From Nitrospirota bacterium (GTDB lineage Bacteria; Nitrospirota; UBA9217): a stretch of DNA of 64,000 bases. Position numbers and translations under genes: made by a program. The stretch lies in NCBI GenBank assembly GCA_035516965.1, contig DATIZR010000117.1:1-64000 (forward strand), written 5' to 3'. Positions 8,091 to 17,268 of the stretch are shown piece by piece (within the stretch, counting starts at the first letter, position 1; each line of letters begins with the position of its first letter). The notes beneath the pieces were generated by a model. That model ran no database searches and was not told the origin of the DNA. It saw nothing but the letters and a program-made list of their open reading frames with translations.

Positions 8091-8780
8091 GAACGCTCCC
8101 TGCCTGATGCGGACGGAGGGTGAACTAGGATAGGTTCTCTGAACTGTCTCAAAGAGGATAGCGGGTTGATGGTATCATACTGCGGGCAAAAAGAGAAGCT
8201 TCTTCTAGCTGTGTTTTCCCGTGTTCAAAAGATTTGGGGTCTTCTCCCGTTTGGGTTGGCACTTTCCTCTTTCTCAGTGCGGGGTGTAGGACCGCTCCGG
8301 GGATATGCGGGGTTTGGGCAAGGACAGAACGACTGCACCTGCGGGAGACCCATGCGGCCATTCCCGGCATGCGACCGAATCCGAGGGTGAAGCATTTCGG
8401 ACTGTCTGAGCCCGCAGGTTGGCGAGCCAGCGGCCAGCGTTTATGCGTGTTTACGCGAATGCAGGCTGTTTCCGAAATGTACCGAGGACGACCGAGCATG
8501 ACGGACGAGAATGGTCGCCGGGTGCCCTTCTTGGGGTCACCTTTCTTGGGCACGCAAGAAAGGTGACTAGAGGCGCGTGCCTGCGCGGACCTGTGAACCG
8601 GGGTGCAGAATAAAGAAAAGCATCTTGAACTTCCCTGGGGGATGATCCTGTCTTTAGCCTATGGTCCTTTCCGCCGGTTCACGGCAATCGACTTCTGTCG
8701 TTCACTCGTTATGGAGATGATCCAACGATATTTTCTTCGATCGGTACTCACCAGCGTTCATCTGTGCTTAAGAATACTTT
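8091..8780. other. Gene-poor region between two minus-strand genes
   Basis: Several short open frames exist on both strands, but none has a ribosome binding site or recognisable protein features. The stretch around 8480-8600 contains a strong hairpin and a GTGCCC-TTCTTGGGGTC block that looks like a dispersed repeat. The remainder shows nothing I can name. Confidence 0.5.
8536..8567. repeat. Perfect 13-bp inverted repeat, likely dispersed element
   Basis: GTCACCTTTCTTG (8536-8548) and CAAGAAAGGTGAC (8555-8567) are exact reverse complements around a six-base loop. Similar hairpins (ACTTTCTT...AAGAAAGT with GGGTGCCC upstream) are, from general knowledge, common mobile-looking repeats in proteobacterial genomes and give rise to spurious predicted proteins. 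It lacks a T-run, so it is unlikely to be a simple terminator. Confidence 0.55.
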
Positions 8781-10646
8781 TTACGATATCTCCGCGAGCC
8801 CGGCGAGCTGCTGATCGAACTCCTTTGCCTTCGCGTCATGCTCGTTCGTAACGGCCTGGAGCTCGGCAAAGCGCGCATCGATCCTTGTCTTGTTGTCGCG
8901 GATTGCCTGCGACAGCCGCTTGATGTCCAGGGCCTTGCCCTTGATCGACACCTCAAGGAGCTTCTGGGTGTCCTGCTCGACATCATACTCCAGCTTCGTG
9001 ATCTCTTCCTCGAGGTCGGCGATCTTCTTCTTGAGAGCGCCGAGGACCCGGGACCTGTCGGACACGATGCCGGTGCGGAGCTTCTTCGCGTCCTTCCTGT
9101 TGCCGTTCCTGTCCCCGTCCTGCTTCTTTCCCTTCTTCGTACGCACGCCGCCCTCGTCGCTCCATCCCACGCGCTCGAGGAAGTCAAGGTAGGTCCCTTC
9201 GAATACCGAAACGGAGTCGTTGTCGTAGACGATCAGCTTGGTCGCCACGGCCTCGAGGATCAGTTCGCTGTGGGTCACGATGATGACCGCTCCGTCGAAG
9301 GCCTCGATGGCCTCGATCAGCGAATCGATGGACTCCATGTCGAGGTGGTTCGTGGGCTCGTCGAGCATGAGCAGGTTCGCCGGGGAGACCAGCAGCTTGC
9401 CGAGGAGCACGCGGCTCTTCTCGCCGCCCGAGAGCACGCTCACCTTCTTGAGCGCGTTGTCGCCCTCGAACATCATGAGGCCGCAGATGGCGCGGGACTC
9501 GCCCTGGGCGTAATCGGGGTGTGCGTCCATGATCTCCTGGAGCGCCGTCTTGTCCGGCCTGAGCCGGTTGATGTTCGTCTGGCCGAAGTAGGCGATCCGG
9601 GTGTTCGGGTGGAGCTTCACCTCGCCGCCCGTGGGCGACATCTCGCGGGCGAGGAGGTTCAGGAGCGTGGTCTTGCCCTTGCCGTTCTTTCCGATCACGG
9701 CGATGCGGTCCTTTTTCCCGACGGCGAACGAGAGCCCGTCGATCAGCGGGGGCCCGTCCGGCGAGAACCCGAAGGAGAGGTCCTCCACGGTCATGAGCCA
9801 CTTCGCCTCGAAGGGCGCGGACCGGAACTTGAAATCGAGCGATCTGATCTCCTCGAGCTTGTCGAGCTGCTCATGCCGGGCGAGCGCCTTGATGCGCGAC
9901 TGGACCGCGCTGGCCTTGGTCGCCTGGGCGCGGAAGCGGTTGATGAACTGCTCGACCTCCTTGCGCTTCTTCTCGTCGTTCTGGCGCGTCTTCTCGTAGA
10001 TCTCCTCTTCCATCAGGATCTGGTCGTAGAGCTTCTGCGTGCCGCCCGCCACCTTCCGCATCTTGTAGCGGTGGATGATCATGGTATGGGTCGTGACGCT
10101 GTCCATGAACTCGCGGTCGTGGGTGATGATGATCATCTCGTTCCGCCAGGCGCGCAGGAACTGGGTGAGCCAGCGGACCGAAACGATGTCCAGGTAGTTC
10201 GTGGGCTCGTCCAGGAGCAGGAGGTTCGGCTCGGACACGAGCACCTTGGCGAGGTTCAGACGCACCTGGTACCCGCCCGAGAGCGACGAGGGGTGCCTGT
10301 CGAAGTCGTCGTTCGTGAACCCGAGGCCGTGCAGGATAGCCTCGGCCTTGTACGTCTCGTCGATGTGGTCCTCGTTCACCGGGAGCGCCAGGCAGGCTTC
10401 CGCGAGCACCGTGTCCTCGGTGAAATGGATGTGCTGGGAGAGATGGCCCACGGTATAGCCCGAGGGCATGGTGATCGTGCCTGCGTCCTGGTGCTCTTCG
10501 CCCAGGATCATGCGGAAAAGCGTTGACTTGCCATGGCCGTTCCTGCCCACGAGCCCGACCCTTTCGCGGGAATTGACGGTGAAACCGACGCCGTCGAACA
10601 GGAGCTGCTTGCCGTAGGATTTTTCGATATTTGTGACTTGAAGCAT
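8781..10646 (-). CDS. ABC-F family ATPase
   Basis: 621 residues with two ABC domains and no membrane segments. Domain 1 has Walker A GRNGHGKST, signature LSGGYQVRLNLAK and Walker B LLLLDEPTNYLD. Domain 2 (from about residue 315) has GKNGKGKTT, LSGGEKSRVLLGK and LLMLDEPTNHLD. A charged linker of about 80 residues (EEIYEKTRQNDEKKRKEVEQ...) joins them, and the last ~90 residues form a coiled coil, as in Uup and related ABC-F factors. ABC-F proteins act on the ribosome or, for Uup, in DNA/ribosome-linked processes; I would not assign EttA, Uup or resistance function from this alone. Confidence 0.9.
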   Translation of the reverse strand: MLQVTNIEKSYGKQLLFDGVGFTVNSRERVGLVGRNGHGKSTLFRMILGEEHQDAGTITMPSGYTVGHLSQHIHFTEDTVLAEACLALPVNEDHIDETYKAEAILHGLGFTNDDFDRHPSSLSGGYQVRLNLAKVLVSEPNLLLLDEPTNYLDIVSVRWLTQFLRAWRNEMIIITHDREFMDSVTTHTMIIHRYKMRKVAGGTQKLYDQILMEEEIYEKTRQNDEKKRKEVEQFINRFRAQATKASAVQSRIKALARHEQLDKLEEIRSLDFKFRSAPFEAKWLMTVEDLSFGFSPDGPPLIDGLSFAVGKKDRIAVIGKNGKGKTTLLNLLAREMSPTGGEVKLHPNTRIAYFGQTNINRLRPDKTALQEIMDAHPDYAQGESRAICGLMMFEGDNALKKVSVLSGGEKSRVLLGKLLVSPANLLMLDEPTNHLDMESIDSLIEAIEAFDGAVIIVTHSELILEAVATKLIVYDNDSVSVFEGTYLDFLERVGWSDEGGVRTKKGKKQDGDRNGNRKDAKKLRTGIVSDRSRVLGALKKKIADLEEEITKLEYDVEQDTQKLLEVSIKGKALDIKRLSQAIRDNKTRIDARFAELQAVTNEHDAKAKEFDQQLAGLAEIS

Positions 10647-10811
10647 ATTTTTCCTTCAACAACCGTAGTATATATAGACTGAAACAAAACGTTATATTAC
10701 ACAAGACCCCGATATATGGCAAATGTTTTTTAAAGGAAATTTTCGATGTCTTGCGTTCGGAGCGCTGGAAAATCAATACATTCCGGAATTCCCCGAATCA
10801 GCTGCCGGCTC

Positions 10812-10840
10812 TTGACAATGTCAGTTCTAAATGCTAAAGT
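10812..10840 (+). promoter_or_regulatory. Sigma70-type promoter for riboswitch-controlled operon
   Basis: TTGACA at 10812-10817, a 17-base spacer, and TAAAGT at 10835-10840. Transcription would begin around 10847, about 30 bases before the first riboswitch stem. The -35 is perfect and the spacing ideal. Confidence 0.7.
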
Positions 10841-10876
10841 TTGTGCTACTTACTGGGTACTACAGCAGTACAGGGA

Positions 10877-10983
10877 CTTTGCTCAGAGCAAACCGCGGGA
10901 AACCGCGGGGCGCAGAGCCGCGAAGCTAAGTACGACAGCACGCCGCCACGGTGCTGTCGTATATGCTAGTCGAGCCGCCAAAG
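10877..10983 (+). promoter_or_regulatory. GEMM / cyclic di-GMP-I-type riboswitch
   Basis: P1 pairs CTTTGCTC (10877-10884) with GAGC (10972-10975) and CAAAG (10979-10983). Then come GCAAACC, the P2 stem CCGCGG-GAAA-CCGCGG (10893-10908) with its GAAA tetraloop, GGCGCAGAGCC, and GCTAAG, the expected tetraloop receptor. P3 is an 11-bp stem TACGACAGCAC/GTGCTGTCGTA (10931-10961). The order and motifs match the GEMM-I family. The base before CAAACC is G, as in c-di-GMP-binding members, whereas cGAMP-type variants have A. The joining segment reads GCAGAGCC, where the Vibrio Vc2 aptamer has GCAAAGCC, so the base at the intercalating position differs. Confidence 0.85.
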
Positions 10984-11012
10984 GATACGTATATTCTTTG
11001 GCGGCTTTTTTG
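10973..11012 (+). terminator. Rho-independent terminator overlapping the riboswitch P1 strand
   Basis: AGCCGCCAAAG (10973-10983) pairs perfectly with CTTTGGCGGCT (10996-11006), followed by a T-run to 11011. The left arm is the same sequence that forms the 3' side of riboswitch P1, so the two structures exclude each other. Ligand binding should stabilise P1, block the terminator and turn the operon on. Confidence 0.85.
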
Positions 11013-11072
11013 TTTTGAATCGGGTATGGTCGGAGCTGCGCGAAGTTAATTCAGGCCAGGAGGAGATGGGAT

Positions 11073-11522
11073 ATGGATCGTGCAAAGTTTCTATTGATCG
11101 CTGTTTTGGCGCTCGGGCTCGGGGCCTGTTCGCCGAAAATATATGGAACGGTTCATCTGCTGGACACGAACCTGCAGCCGATTCCGCCTGCCACGGAGAG
11201 CCCGCAGGGCACGGTGGTGAACATGATCAACACCACGACGACCCTGGAGAAGGCATCCCAGGCCGTGAACGTGGACGTTGAAGGCAAGTTCGAGTCCCTG
11301 AAGGACTACCTGATTCCCGGTATCTACAAGGTCGAAGCGAGCAGGATCGGGTATATGACCGACACCCAGACCGTCGAGGTGACCAAGTTCGGCGGGCACA
11401 AGGTGGAGTTCAAACTCAAGAGGATCCCCGAGGGCAAGCGCAAGAGCATCGAGGGATCGAAGTCCGACGAGGACAAGATCGTGAACCCCGGCGAGGTCAA
11501 CATCCAGCCTCCGACGATGTGA
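11073..11522 (+). CDS. Small lipoprotein with carboxypeptidase regulatory-like fold
   Basis: 149 residues, preceded by CAGGAGGAG. The N-terminus MDRAKFLLIAVLALGLGACS has a lipobox (LGAC), so it is probably anchored at a membrane by Cys19. The body has VNVDVEGKFESLKDYLIPGIYKVEASRIGY, the pattern of a carboxypeptidase regulatory-like beta-sandwich, then a charged, Pro-rich tail. It is the first gene after the riboswitch/terminator and is followed by a second lipoprotein with repeats of the same fold. Likely a structural or surface-attachment component controlled by c-di-GMP; no enzyme motif is seen. Confidence 0.75.
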   Translation: MDRAKFLLIAVLALGLGACSPKIYGTVHLLDTNLQPIPPATESPQGTVVNMINTTTTLEKASQAVNVDVEGKFESLKDYLIPGIYKVEASRIGYMTDTQTVEVTKFGGHKVEFKLKRIPEGKRKSIEGSKSDEDKIVNPGEVNIQPPTM

Positions 11523-11667
11523 CGCTCGACGACCCAAGGCCCAGCGTAACCGTGAGATTCACCACAGGGAAGGCAGAGAAGGCCGGGCGAAGACTGGAAG
11601 GCTGATCTTCTCCAAGGCCTCGGCGACCTCTGTGGCTGCAGCAGTTCCATTTTTAAGGAGGCATTCC

Positions 11668-14238
11668 ATGACGAAGTCAATTCTACGGACGGTTCTGATC
11701 CTGTCTGCATCGCTGCTCGTGTTCGGATGCGCAGGGGAGAAGCTCGAGCTCAAGATAAAAGCCACCATGGACAACAAGCCCGCATCCCGGGCCAAGGTCG
11801 TCGTGGACAACGAGGATCAGGGCTTGACGGACGCCAACGGCGATTTTTCGAAGGTGATCAAAAAGAAGCCGGGAGCCGAAGTGGACGTAACGGTGTCCGC
11901 CGACGTTCCCGGGTACCGGATCACGCCCTGGAAGACGACCTTCCTGATGAAGCTGCCCAAGTCCGGCGCTCCCGACACCTACTCCTTTGACGCGGTCCTT
12001 CCCGCATCGCGGTACGTCACGATCCACGTCACGGACAAGGGCGGTCCCGTGGCCGAGGCCGCGGTCCTGGCCGGAGGCAAGGAAGTGGGCAAGACGGACG
12101 CCAAGGGCGAGTTCGTGTACGAGTACAAGGAGCTCCCCAAGGGCGGAGCCGACCTCGCGGTTAAGAAGTCCGGCTATGGCGTCTGGCGAAAGACCGGAGA
12201 TCTCGAGCCGGCCCAGCGCATCGAGGCCGCGATCTCCAAGCGGGTGCTGCTGACCGTGACGGCCCTTGTCGAGGAGTACGGCCAGGCGAGCGGCATCCCG
12301 GGCGTGACAATGACCCTCAACAACAAGCAGATCGGCAAGACCGACGCCAAGGGCGTGGCCACGTACAGCTACGACGGCGAGCCGGGCAAAAAGGCCCAGA
12401 TCACACTTGCAGCCAGCGGCTACATCCCCCCGCAGTGGAAGGCCTCGGTCATGCTCGAGGGCGAGGTCGATATCCAGCGCTACTTCTATCCCTCTACGCC
12501 GAAGCCGATCCGCGCCGGCATCTACCGTTTCATCGGCAATACGCCGAACGAGGACATGAAAGAGGTCGCGAGCCAGGCCGAAACCGCGGTGGCCGCCCAG
12601 CTCTTCAACAATGCCTGTTTCGTGCAGGTGCCGACCAAGGCCCTCCAGGCGGACATGAAGGCTGCGAAGCTCAACATTGAAAAGATCACCGCGAAGGGAT
12701 GGCGCGAGACGCCGCTGCGAAGGACCGTGGACATGATCATCCTCGGCAGCGTCGCGAAGGACGACAAGGGCCTTTTGATCGAGACCAAGTTCTATACCTC
12801 CGGGGGCAGGCTTATCCTGAGCCAGCTCTCCCGCGCCCGGAGCGCGAGCGACATCAAGAGCGCCGCGAAGGAGATCACGGCGGCGGTGCTCGAGAAATTC
12901 CCCTTCGAGGGCACGGTGATCGGCAGCGATGGCGACCGGTACCGGGTGAACATCGGAAAGACGTTCAAGATCAGCCGCGGCACGGAGTTCGCGCTCATGA
13001 CCCCGCGCCTCGATGAGGCCGGCAGGGTCTCCGGGTACCGCGAGACCGGCAAGCTCAAGGTCAAGAAGTCGGAGGAAAACGGCTCCTGGGCCGAGGTGGA
13101 GGACCTGAAAAAGGGCGAGAAGATCACCGTCGGAGACCGCGTGGTGCGGCATATCTACCGCGAGGGCGAGGAAGAGGCCGCCAGGAACTATTTCGTCCTT
13201 TCCGCCAAGGGCGGCGTTCCGCCCGATGTCGCGCCGCTCGGAGGCGTGAACATCTACGTGAACGATGAGTGGGCCGGCAGCACAGGCGCAGACGGCAAGG
13301 CCGAGGTGCCCGTGCGCATCGGCAAGAACTTCACCCTCGTGCTGTACAAGCACGGCTACCAGCAGGTGAGCGACAAGGTGAGGGTGGAGAAGGCCAGGGA
13401 ACAGAAGGAGTTCGTCCTGAACGTCAACAACTCGGTGTTCAGGATCGAGTCCGAGCCCTCCTCCGCCGATGTATTCGTGGACGGCGAGAAGATCGGGAGG
13501 ACCCCGATCCTCGACGGCAAGCTGGTCAACCTCGGGTTCCATACCGTGAAGGTCTCGGTCGGCGGGGACTACCGCGACTGGGAAGAGGTGATGGAGTTCG
13601 CCAGGAAGACGGAGGACCGGACCGGAAGCGCGAAGGTCATCCTGTACAAGGACTACCTCAAGATAGGCGAACGGGCGCTGCAGCAGAACGACATCGACGG
13701 TGCCATCCGCGCATACAAGAGCGCCGAGAAGGGGCACCCCGACTATTCCGAAGCGCATAACCGCCTCGCGCAGACCTACCTCGACGACAAGGGCGACTAT
13801 GACTCCGCCATCCGCGAGTTCGAGAACGTGCTGTCGCTCCCGGAGAACCAGCAGCTCGTGTACAAGCAGTACGCGGTGGCATTCACGAACCTCGGGCACG
13901 CCTACTATGAGAGGGGCAACGCGCTCGTCCAGAAGGACCGGGACGCCGCGGCGCAGAGCTTCGCGAAGGCGATCGAGAACCTCAAAAAGGCGAAGCAGAA
14001 CACGCGCTTCTTCCCGAACCTGCATTACGACGAAGCCGTGCACGACACCTATTACTATACGGCGCTCTCGTACCACAAGCTCTATCTCGTGACGAAGAAG
14101 AGCACGATCCTGAACGACGCGAACGTGGCGTGGCGGGAGTATTTCGACTTCTTCCCGAAGAGCCTCGAGGGGAACAGTGCTTTCGAAGAGACCCGCGCGG
14201 CCGCCCAGAAGTACTGGGACCAGATAAGGAACCTGTAG
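11668..14238 (+). CDS. Large lipoprotein: Ig-like repeats, CsgG/FlgT-like region, PEGA and TPR
   Basis: The frame opens at 11632, but ATG 11668 has AAGGAGG seven bases upstream and starts a lipoprotein signal ending LLVFGC. 856 residues. Residues ~17-275 hold three regulatory-like repeats marked by GxTDAxG (LTDANGDF, KTDAKGEF, KTDAKGVA). Residues ~285-430 resemble a CsgG/FlgT-type domain with a family-like GSVAKDDKGLLIETKFY. A fourth repeat lies near 525-585 (GSTGADGKAEV), then a PEGA domain (IESEPSSADVFVDGEKIGRTPI, ~590-650) and C-terminal TPR helices. PEGA and TPR suggest binding to cell wall or partner proteins. Second gene of the riboswitch operon. Confidence 0.75.
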   Translation: MTKSILRTVLILSASLLVFGCAGEKLELKIKATMDNKPASRAKVVVDNEDQGLTDANGDFSKVIKKKPGAEVDVTVSADVPGYRITPWKTTFLMKLPKSGAPDTYSFDAVLPASRYVTIHVTDKGGPVAEAAVLAGGKEVGKTDAKGEFVYEYKELPKGGADLAVKKSGYGVWRKTGDLEPAQRIEAAISKRVLLTVTALVEEYGQASGIPGVTMTLNNKQIGKTDAKGVATYSYDGEPGKKAQITLAASGYIPPQWKASVMLEGEVDIQRYFYPSTPKPIRAGIYRFIGNTPNEDMKEVASQAETAVAAQLFNNACFVQVPTKALQADMKAAKLNIEKITAKGWRETPLRRTVDMIILGSVAKDDKGLLIETKFYTSGGRLILSQLSRARSASDIKSAAKEITAAVLEKFPFEGTVIGSDGDRYRVNIGKTFKISRGTEFALMTPRLDEAGRVSGYRETGKLKVKKSEENGSWAEVEDLKKGEKITVGDRVVRHIYREGEEEAARNYFVLSAKGGVPPDVAPLGGVNIYVNDEWAGSTGADGKAEVPVRIGKNFTLVLYKHGYQQVSDKVRVEKAREQKEFVLNVNNSVFRIESEPSSADVFVDGEKIGRTPILDGKLVNLGFHTVKVSVGGDYRDWEEVMEFARKTEDRTGSAKVILYKDYLKIGERALQQNDIDGAIRAYKSAEKGHPDYSEAHNRLAQTYLDDKGDYDSAIREFENVLSLPENQQLVYKQYAVAFTNLGHAYYERGNALVQKDRDAAAQSFAKAIENLKKAKQNTRFFPNLHYDEAVHDTYYYTALSYHKLYLVTKKSTILNDANVAWREYFDFFPKSLEGNSAFEETRAAAQKYWDQIRNL

Positions 14239-14335
14239 AACGCTGAGGGTCGCATTGACAGCATCGCATGAGCGTCCACCCGGACAACAAGGGGGCGCCC
14301 ATCGATCCGCATCAATCGGGTGGAGGAGAACCATC

Positions 14336-15616
14336 GTGAAGTGCTGGACCGGCCATCGTTCCTTGGGGTTTGCCGCGTTGTTCGTCATTTCCCTGGCGAA
14401 GACGGGGCTTGCCGGCGAAGTCCTTTCCCCCCCGGCCAACACCCGCGAAAGCGGGTCGGCAGCGCAAACGAGGACGCTCGGTGAGGCCGTCACCGGCGTC
14501 ACGTCGACGGCTCCTGTTGACCTGTCGACGGCCCCCACGGCGACGGTGACCGAGAAGAAACCGGAGACGATCGAACCGGCCTTTGTCCGGCCCCTCACCA
14601 GGATCGAGCCGGGACGGAACGATGCGAATCCCCAATGGACGCCCGGGGGGACGTTCATCGCCTTTGAACGCAGCATGGGCGAGAAAAAAGAGATCAACAT
14701 CATGTATGCCGACGGGACGCCCGTGGACACCGTGTACTTCCAGCTGTCGGCGGACAAGGACTCCAAGTTCTTCTTTCCCGGGCTGTTCGAGGACGTGAGC
14801 TATAATGCCGGCATCACCTGGTCCCCCGGCAGGGACCGCTTCGTGTTCATGAGCAACGGAGGGGAGGGCAACTATGACCTCTACCTCCAGGAGCTGGGCC
14901 GGACCGCGGTCCGGCTGACGGACCACAAGGAGAAGGACGGCCAGGCCCACTGGTCGCCCGTGGCCGATCAGATCGTGTTCGTGTCGGGCCGCACCGGCAA
15001 CGGCGATGTCTATATCATGGACCTGTCCACCACGTCGCTCACGCGCGTTACCCGGGGAGGCAAGGCATACCTCTATCCGCAGTGGTCGCCGGATGGAAAG
15101 AGGATCGCGGTCATGCACGGCAGCAACGAGAACCACGATATCCTGGTGATCGCCGAACCCGGACGGCCGTCGCAATCGCAGAATGCGCTCACGACGTGGC
15201 CCGCCGACGACCTGCGGCCGGTCTGGTCCCCCGACGGGAAGAAGATCGCCTTTTACTCCAACTACAACGCGGCCAACGACCCGAAGCTCTGGTCCCTGGT
15301 CGTGATCGCCGCGGACGGGTCCGACCCCAAGGAAGGCGACGGCCTCGCTGCCAAGGTTGTTGCTACGGATGTGATCCCGGACATCGAGACCGGTCCGGCA
15401 TGGATGCCGGACAGCGCGCGGCTGGTTTACGTGAAGAATGACCGCGTGGAATACAACCCGATCTACATCGTTGATGTCGCTCAGCGGACGAACATCGGCA
15501 TCAGGACCGATACCAGGATGAACCATGATGTTGCCTGCTCCAGCGACGGCACCATCGCCTTCCGGGCTCAGGTCAACCAGTGGGACCAGATCTATATCAT
15601 GAAGCTGAAACAGTAA
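14336..15616 (+). CDS. TolB-like exported beta-propeller (WD40/PD40 repeats)
   Basis: GTG 14336 with GGAGGAG at 14322-14328 gives a 426-residue protein with a signal peptide ending near LAKTGLAGE; the frame upstream to 14255 is probably not translated. Repeats with the pattern PxWSPDGxxIAF occur through the protein: ANPQWTPGGTFIAF, GITWSPGRDRFVF, AHWSPVADQIVFVS, YPQWSPDGKRIAV, RPVWSPDGKKIAFYS. This is the PD40 beta-propeller of TolB-like periplasmic proteins, usually protein-protein interaction platforms. It is third in the riboswitch operon, between a PEGA/TPR lipoprotein and a TPR protein. Confidence 0.82.
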   Translation: MKCWTGHRSLGFAALFVISLAKTGLAGEVLSPPANTRESGSAAQTRTLGEAVTGVTSTAPVDLSTAPTATVTEKKPETIEPAFVRPLTRIEPGRNDANPQWTPGGTFIAFERSMGEKKEINIMYADGTPVDTVYFQLSADKDSKFFFPGLFEDVSYNAGITWSPGRDRFVFMSNGGEGNYDLYLQELGRTAVRLTDHKEKDGQAHWSPVADQIVFVSGRTGNGDVYIMDLSTTSLTRVTRGGKAYLYPQWSPDGKRIAVMHGSNENHDILVIAEPGRPSQSQNALTTWPADDLRPVWSPDGKKIAFYSNYNAANDPKLWSLVVIAADGSDPKEGDGLAAKVVATDVIPDIETGPAWMPDSARLVYVKNDRVEYNPIYIVDVAQRTNIGIRTDTRMNHDVACSSDGTIAFRAQVNQWDQIYIMKLKQ

Positions 15617-15783
15617 GGGGAAAAATCGGAACCCGCCGCTACCGCGAAGAACAGGTCGGGCGCGAAGGCTCGGAGCGAGGCGAACGTCGTATGACAATGT
15701 CAAAGGGATCTCGGCAGTCTTCGCGGCCTTCGTGGTGCAGGCATTGCTGCGGGTTGCCGGGAGTGAGTTCTCCAGGAGTAACT

Positions 15784-17268
15784 ATGAGGTCTGTCATTGT
15801 TCTTTTCATTCTTTTCTCTGTCTTCGCGCCGGCCGTCCATGCGGCCGACGACGCCGTCGCGAAGGCGATGAGGCTCTATGAAAAACGGCACTACGTCGAA
15901 GCGACAACGCTGCTCCGGTCGGACCTTCCTTCGATCGATCCAGGCAGGCAGTCGGCCGCGCACCTGACGCTCGGCATGATATACCTGAAGAACGCCGAGC
16001 TGCACCGCGCCCTCTATCAGGAATCGCTGACCGTTCACCAGGACTACCTCCAGAAGCTCGCGGCGGCGCAGGGAAAGAGCCGGAGCCGCTTCGTCGATCT
16101 GTACCTGGGCGAGACGCTCCTGGAAGCGGGCAAGCCCGATCAGGCGCTGAAGCATCTCGAGCGGTTCGCTGCCGACGAAAGCGTGGACAGCCGCTCAAGG
16201 GCCGTGGCCAAGGCTGCGATCGGGCTCTGCTACGCGCTCCAGAAGAACATCGAGAAAGCGGATGAGGTCTGGAACGGGCTGGACCGGAACGATCCGGAGA
16301 TCAAGGCCGCCCTGGCCAATGCCTACAGCAAGGCAGGGTTCAGGGACAGGAAGCCTGCTGCGCTGGCCGATGAAAGCCTGGCGGACCTGAAGAAAACAGG
16401 AGCAGCCCCCTCCCTGCGCCAGGTGAAGAACCTCATTTCAGCGTACGTGTCGGCCGGCCTCATTGAAAAGGGGCTCGATAACGCCCGCAGGGCCGACCTC
16501 AAGACATTCTCGCACCGGGAGTCGATGAGCCAGACCAAGGTCATCACGTTCTACGACGTCTCGCTCCTGGGCGGCCTGTCGCAGCTCTACTCGCAGGCTG
16601 CGATCGCCGCTCTTGAAAAAGCAGCAGAGGACGTCAAGCTCCGGGAGACGGCCAACTTCTATCTCGGCGAGGCATACGCTCTTGCGGGCAGCCTCGACCA
16701 GTCCATCAAGGCAACGGCTTCCGTTATCGCTTCCTCGGGCGTGCCGCAGCAATACCGCGATAAGGCCACGGCGCGGCAGGCGGCGAACCAGTACCAGAAA
16801 GGGAAACACTTCGAGGCGATCGGGACCTGGGACGAGCTCTCCAAAAAAACGCCCGAGGACCCCGATCTGCTCGCGGAGATCCTGTTCTCCTGCGGCCGGC
16901 TGCGCATCGAATGTCCCAGGGTCGCCCAGAAGGCATCGGCCTCGGCTGATGCCGGGGAGGGGAAGCGGTACGCCAATCTCAATATCGCTCTGGGCAGGTA
17001 TTACGAGGGCAAGAAGGACTATGCCAAGGCCCTTTCCTGCCTCGAAGCGGGAAGGGACAAGGCGAATAAGAACAAGATCGAGTCGAACGATCCGGTGATG
17101 CTCGTGGCCCTTGCCGACGTCTATTACCGGACCAAGAAATTTGCGGAAGCCCTCGAGATCTATTTCGAGATGAGCAAGCAGTTCCCCGAGGTCCGCCAGG
17201 TTCAGGAGGCGCTCCAGGGCATCTATGCGACGGAGCATAAGAGCGCCGGTGACGTGAAGATCAATTAA
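15784..17268 (+). CDS. Exported TPR protein
   Basis: ATG 15784 follows CAGGAG and starts a clear signal peptide ending VHAAD; the frame extends to 15580 but overlaps the previous gene. The 494-residue mature protein is nearly all helical with TPR-like repeats: ALKHLERFAADE, ADEVWNGLDRN, LGEAYALAGSLDQSIKA, LADVYYRTKKFAEALEIYFEMSK. TPR proteins of this kind scaffold envelope assemblies. It is the last gene of the riboswitch operon, and no enzymatic domain is visible. Function within a c-di-GMP-responsive surface structure is inference from context. Confidence 0.78.
   Translation: MRSVIVLFILFSVFAPAVHAADDAVAKAMRLYEKRHYVEATTLLRSDLPSIDPGRQSAAHLTLGMIYLKNAELHRALYQESLTVHQDYLQKLAAAQGKSRSRFVDLYLGETLLEAGKPDQALKHLERFAADESVDSRSRAVAKAAIGLCYALQKNIEKADEVWNGLDRNDPEIKAALANAYSKAGFRDRKPAALADESLADLKKTGAAPSLRQVKNLISAYVSAGLIEKGLDNARRADLKTFSHRESMSQTKVITFYDVSLLGGLSQLYSQAAIAALEKAAEDVKLRETANFYLGEAYALAGSLDQSIKATASVIASSGVPQQYRDKATARQAANQYQKGKHFEAIGTWDELSKKTPEDPDLLAEILFSCGRLRIECPRVAQKASASADAGEGKRYANLNIALGRYYEGKKDYAKALSCLEAGRDKANKNKIESNDPVMLVALADVYYRTKKFAEALEIYFEMSKQFPEVRQVQEALQGIYATEHKSAGDVKIN

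Noticed and set aside
8149-8553. 134-codon minus-strand frame beginning MPKKGDPKKG
   Set aside because: It comes from a hairpin repeat and low-complexity sequence; it looks like the spurious proteins often called over such repeats.
10877-10983. cGAMP-specific (GEMM-Ib type) riboswitch
   Set aside because: The specificity base before CAAACC is G, as in c-di-GMP binders, not A. The call remains provisional because the intercalating base differs.
10746-11018. 90-codon plus-strand frame
   Set aside because: It runs through the promoter, riboswitch and terminator; no ribosome binding site.
11683-14766. 1027-codon open frame on the minus strand
   Set aside because: It is antisense to the large lipoprotein and TolB-like genes; the composition is that of a GC-rich shadow frame, with no start signal or protein motif.
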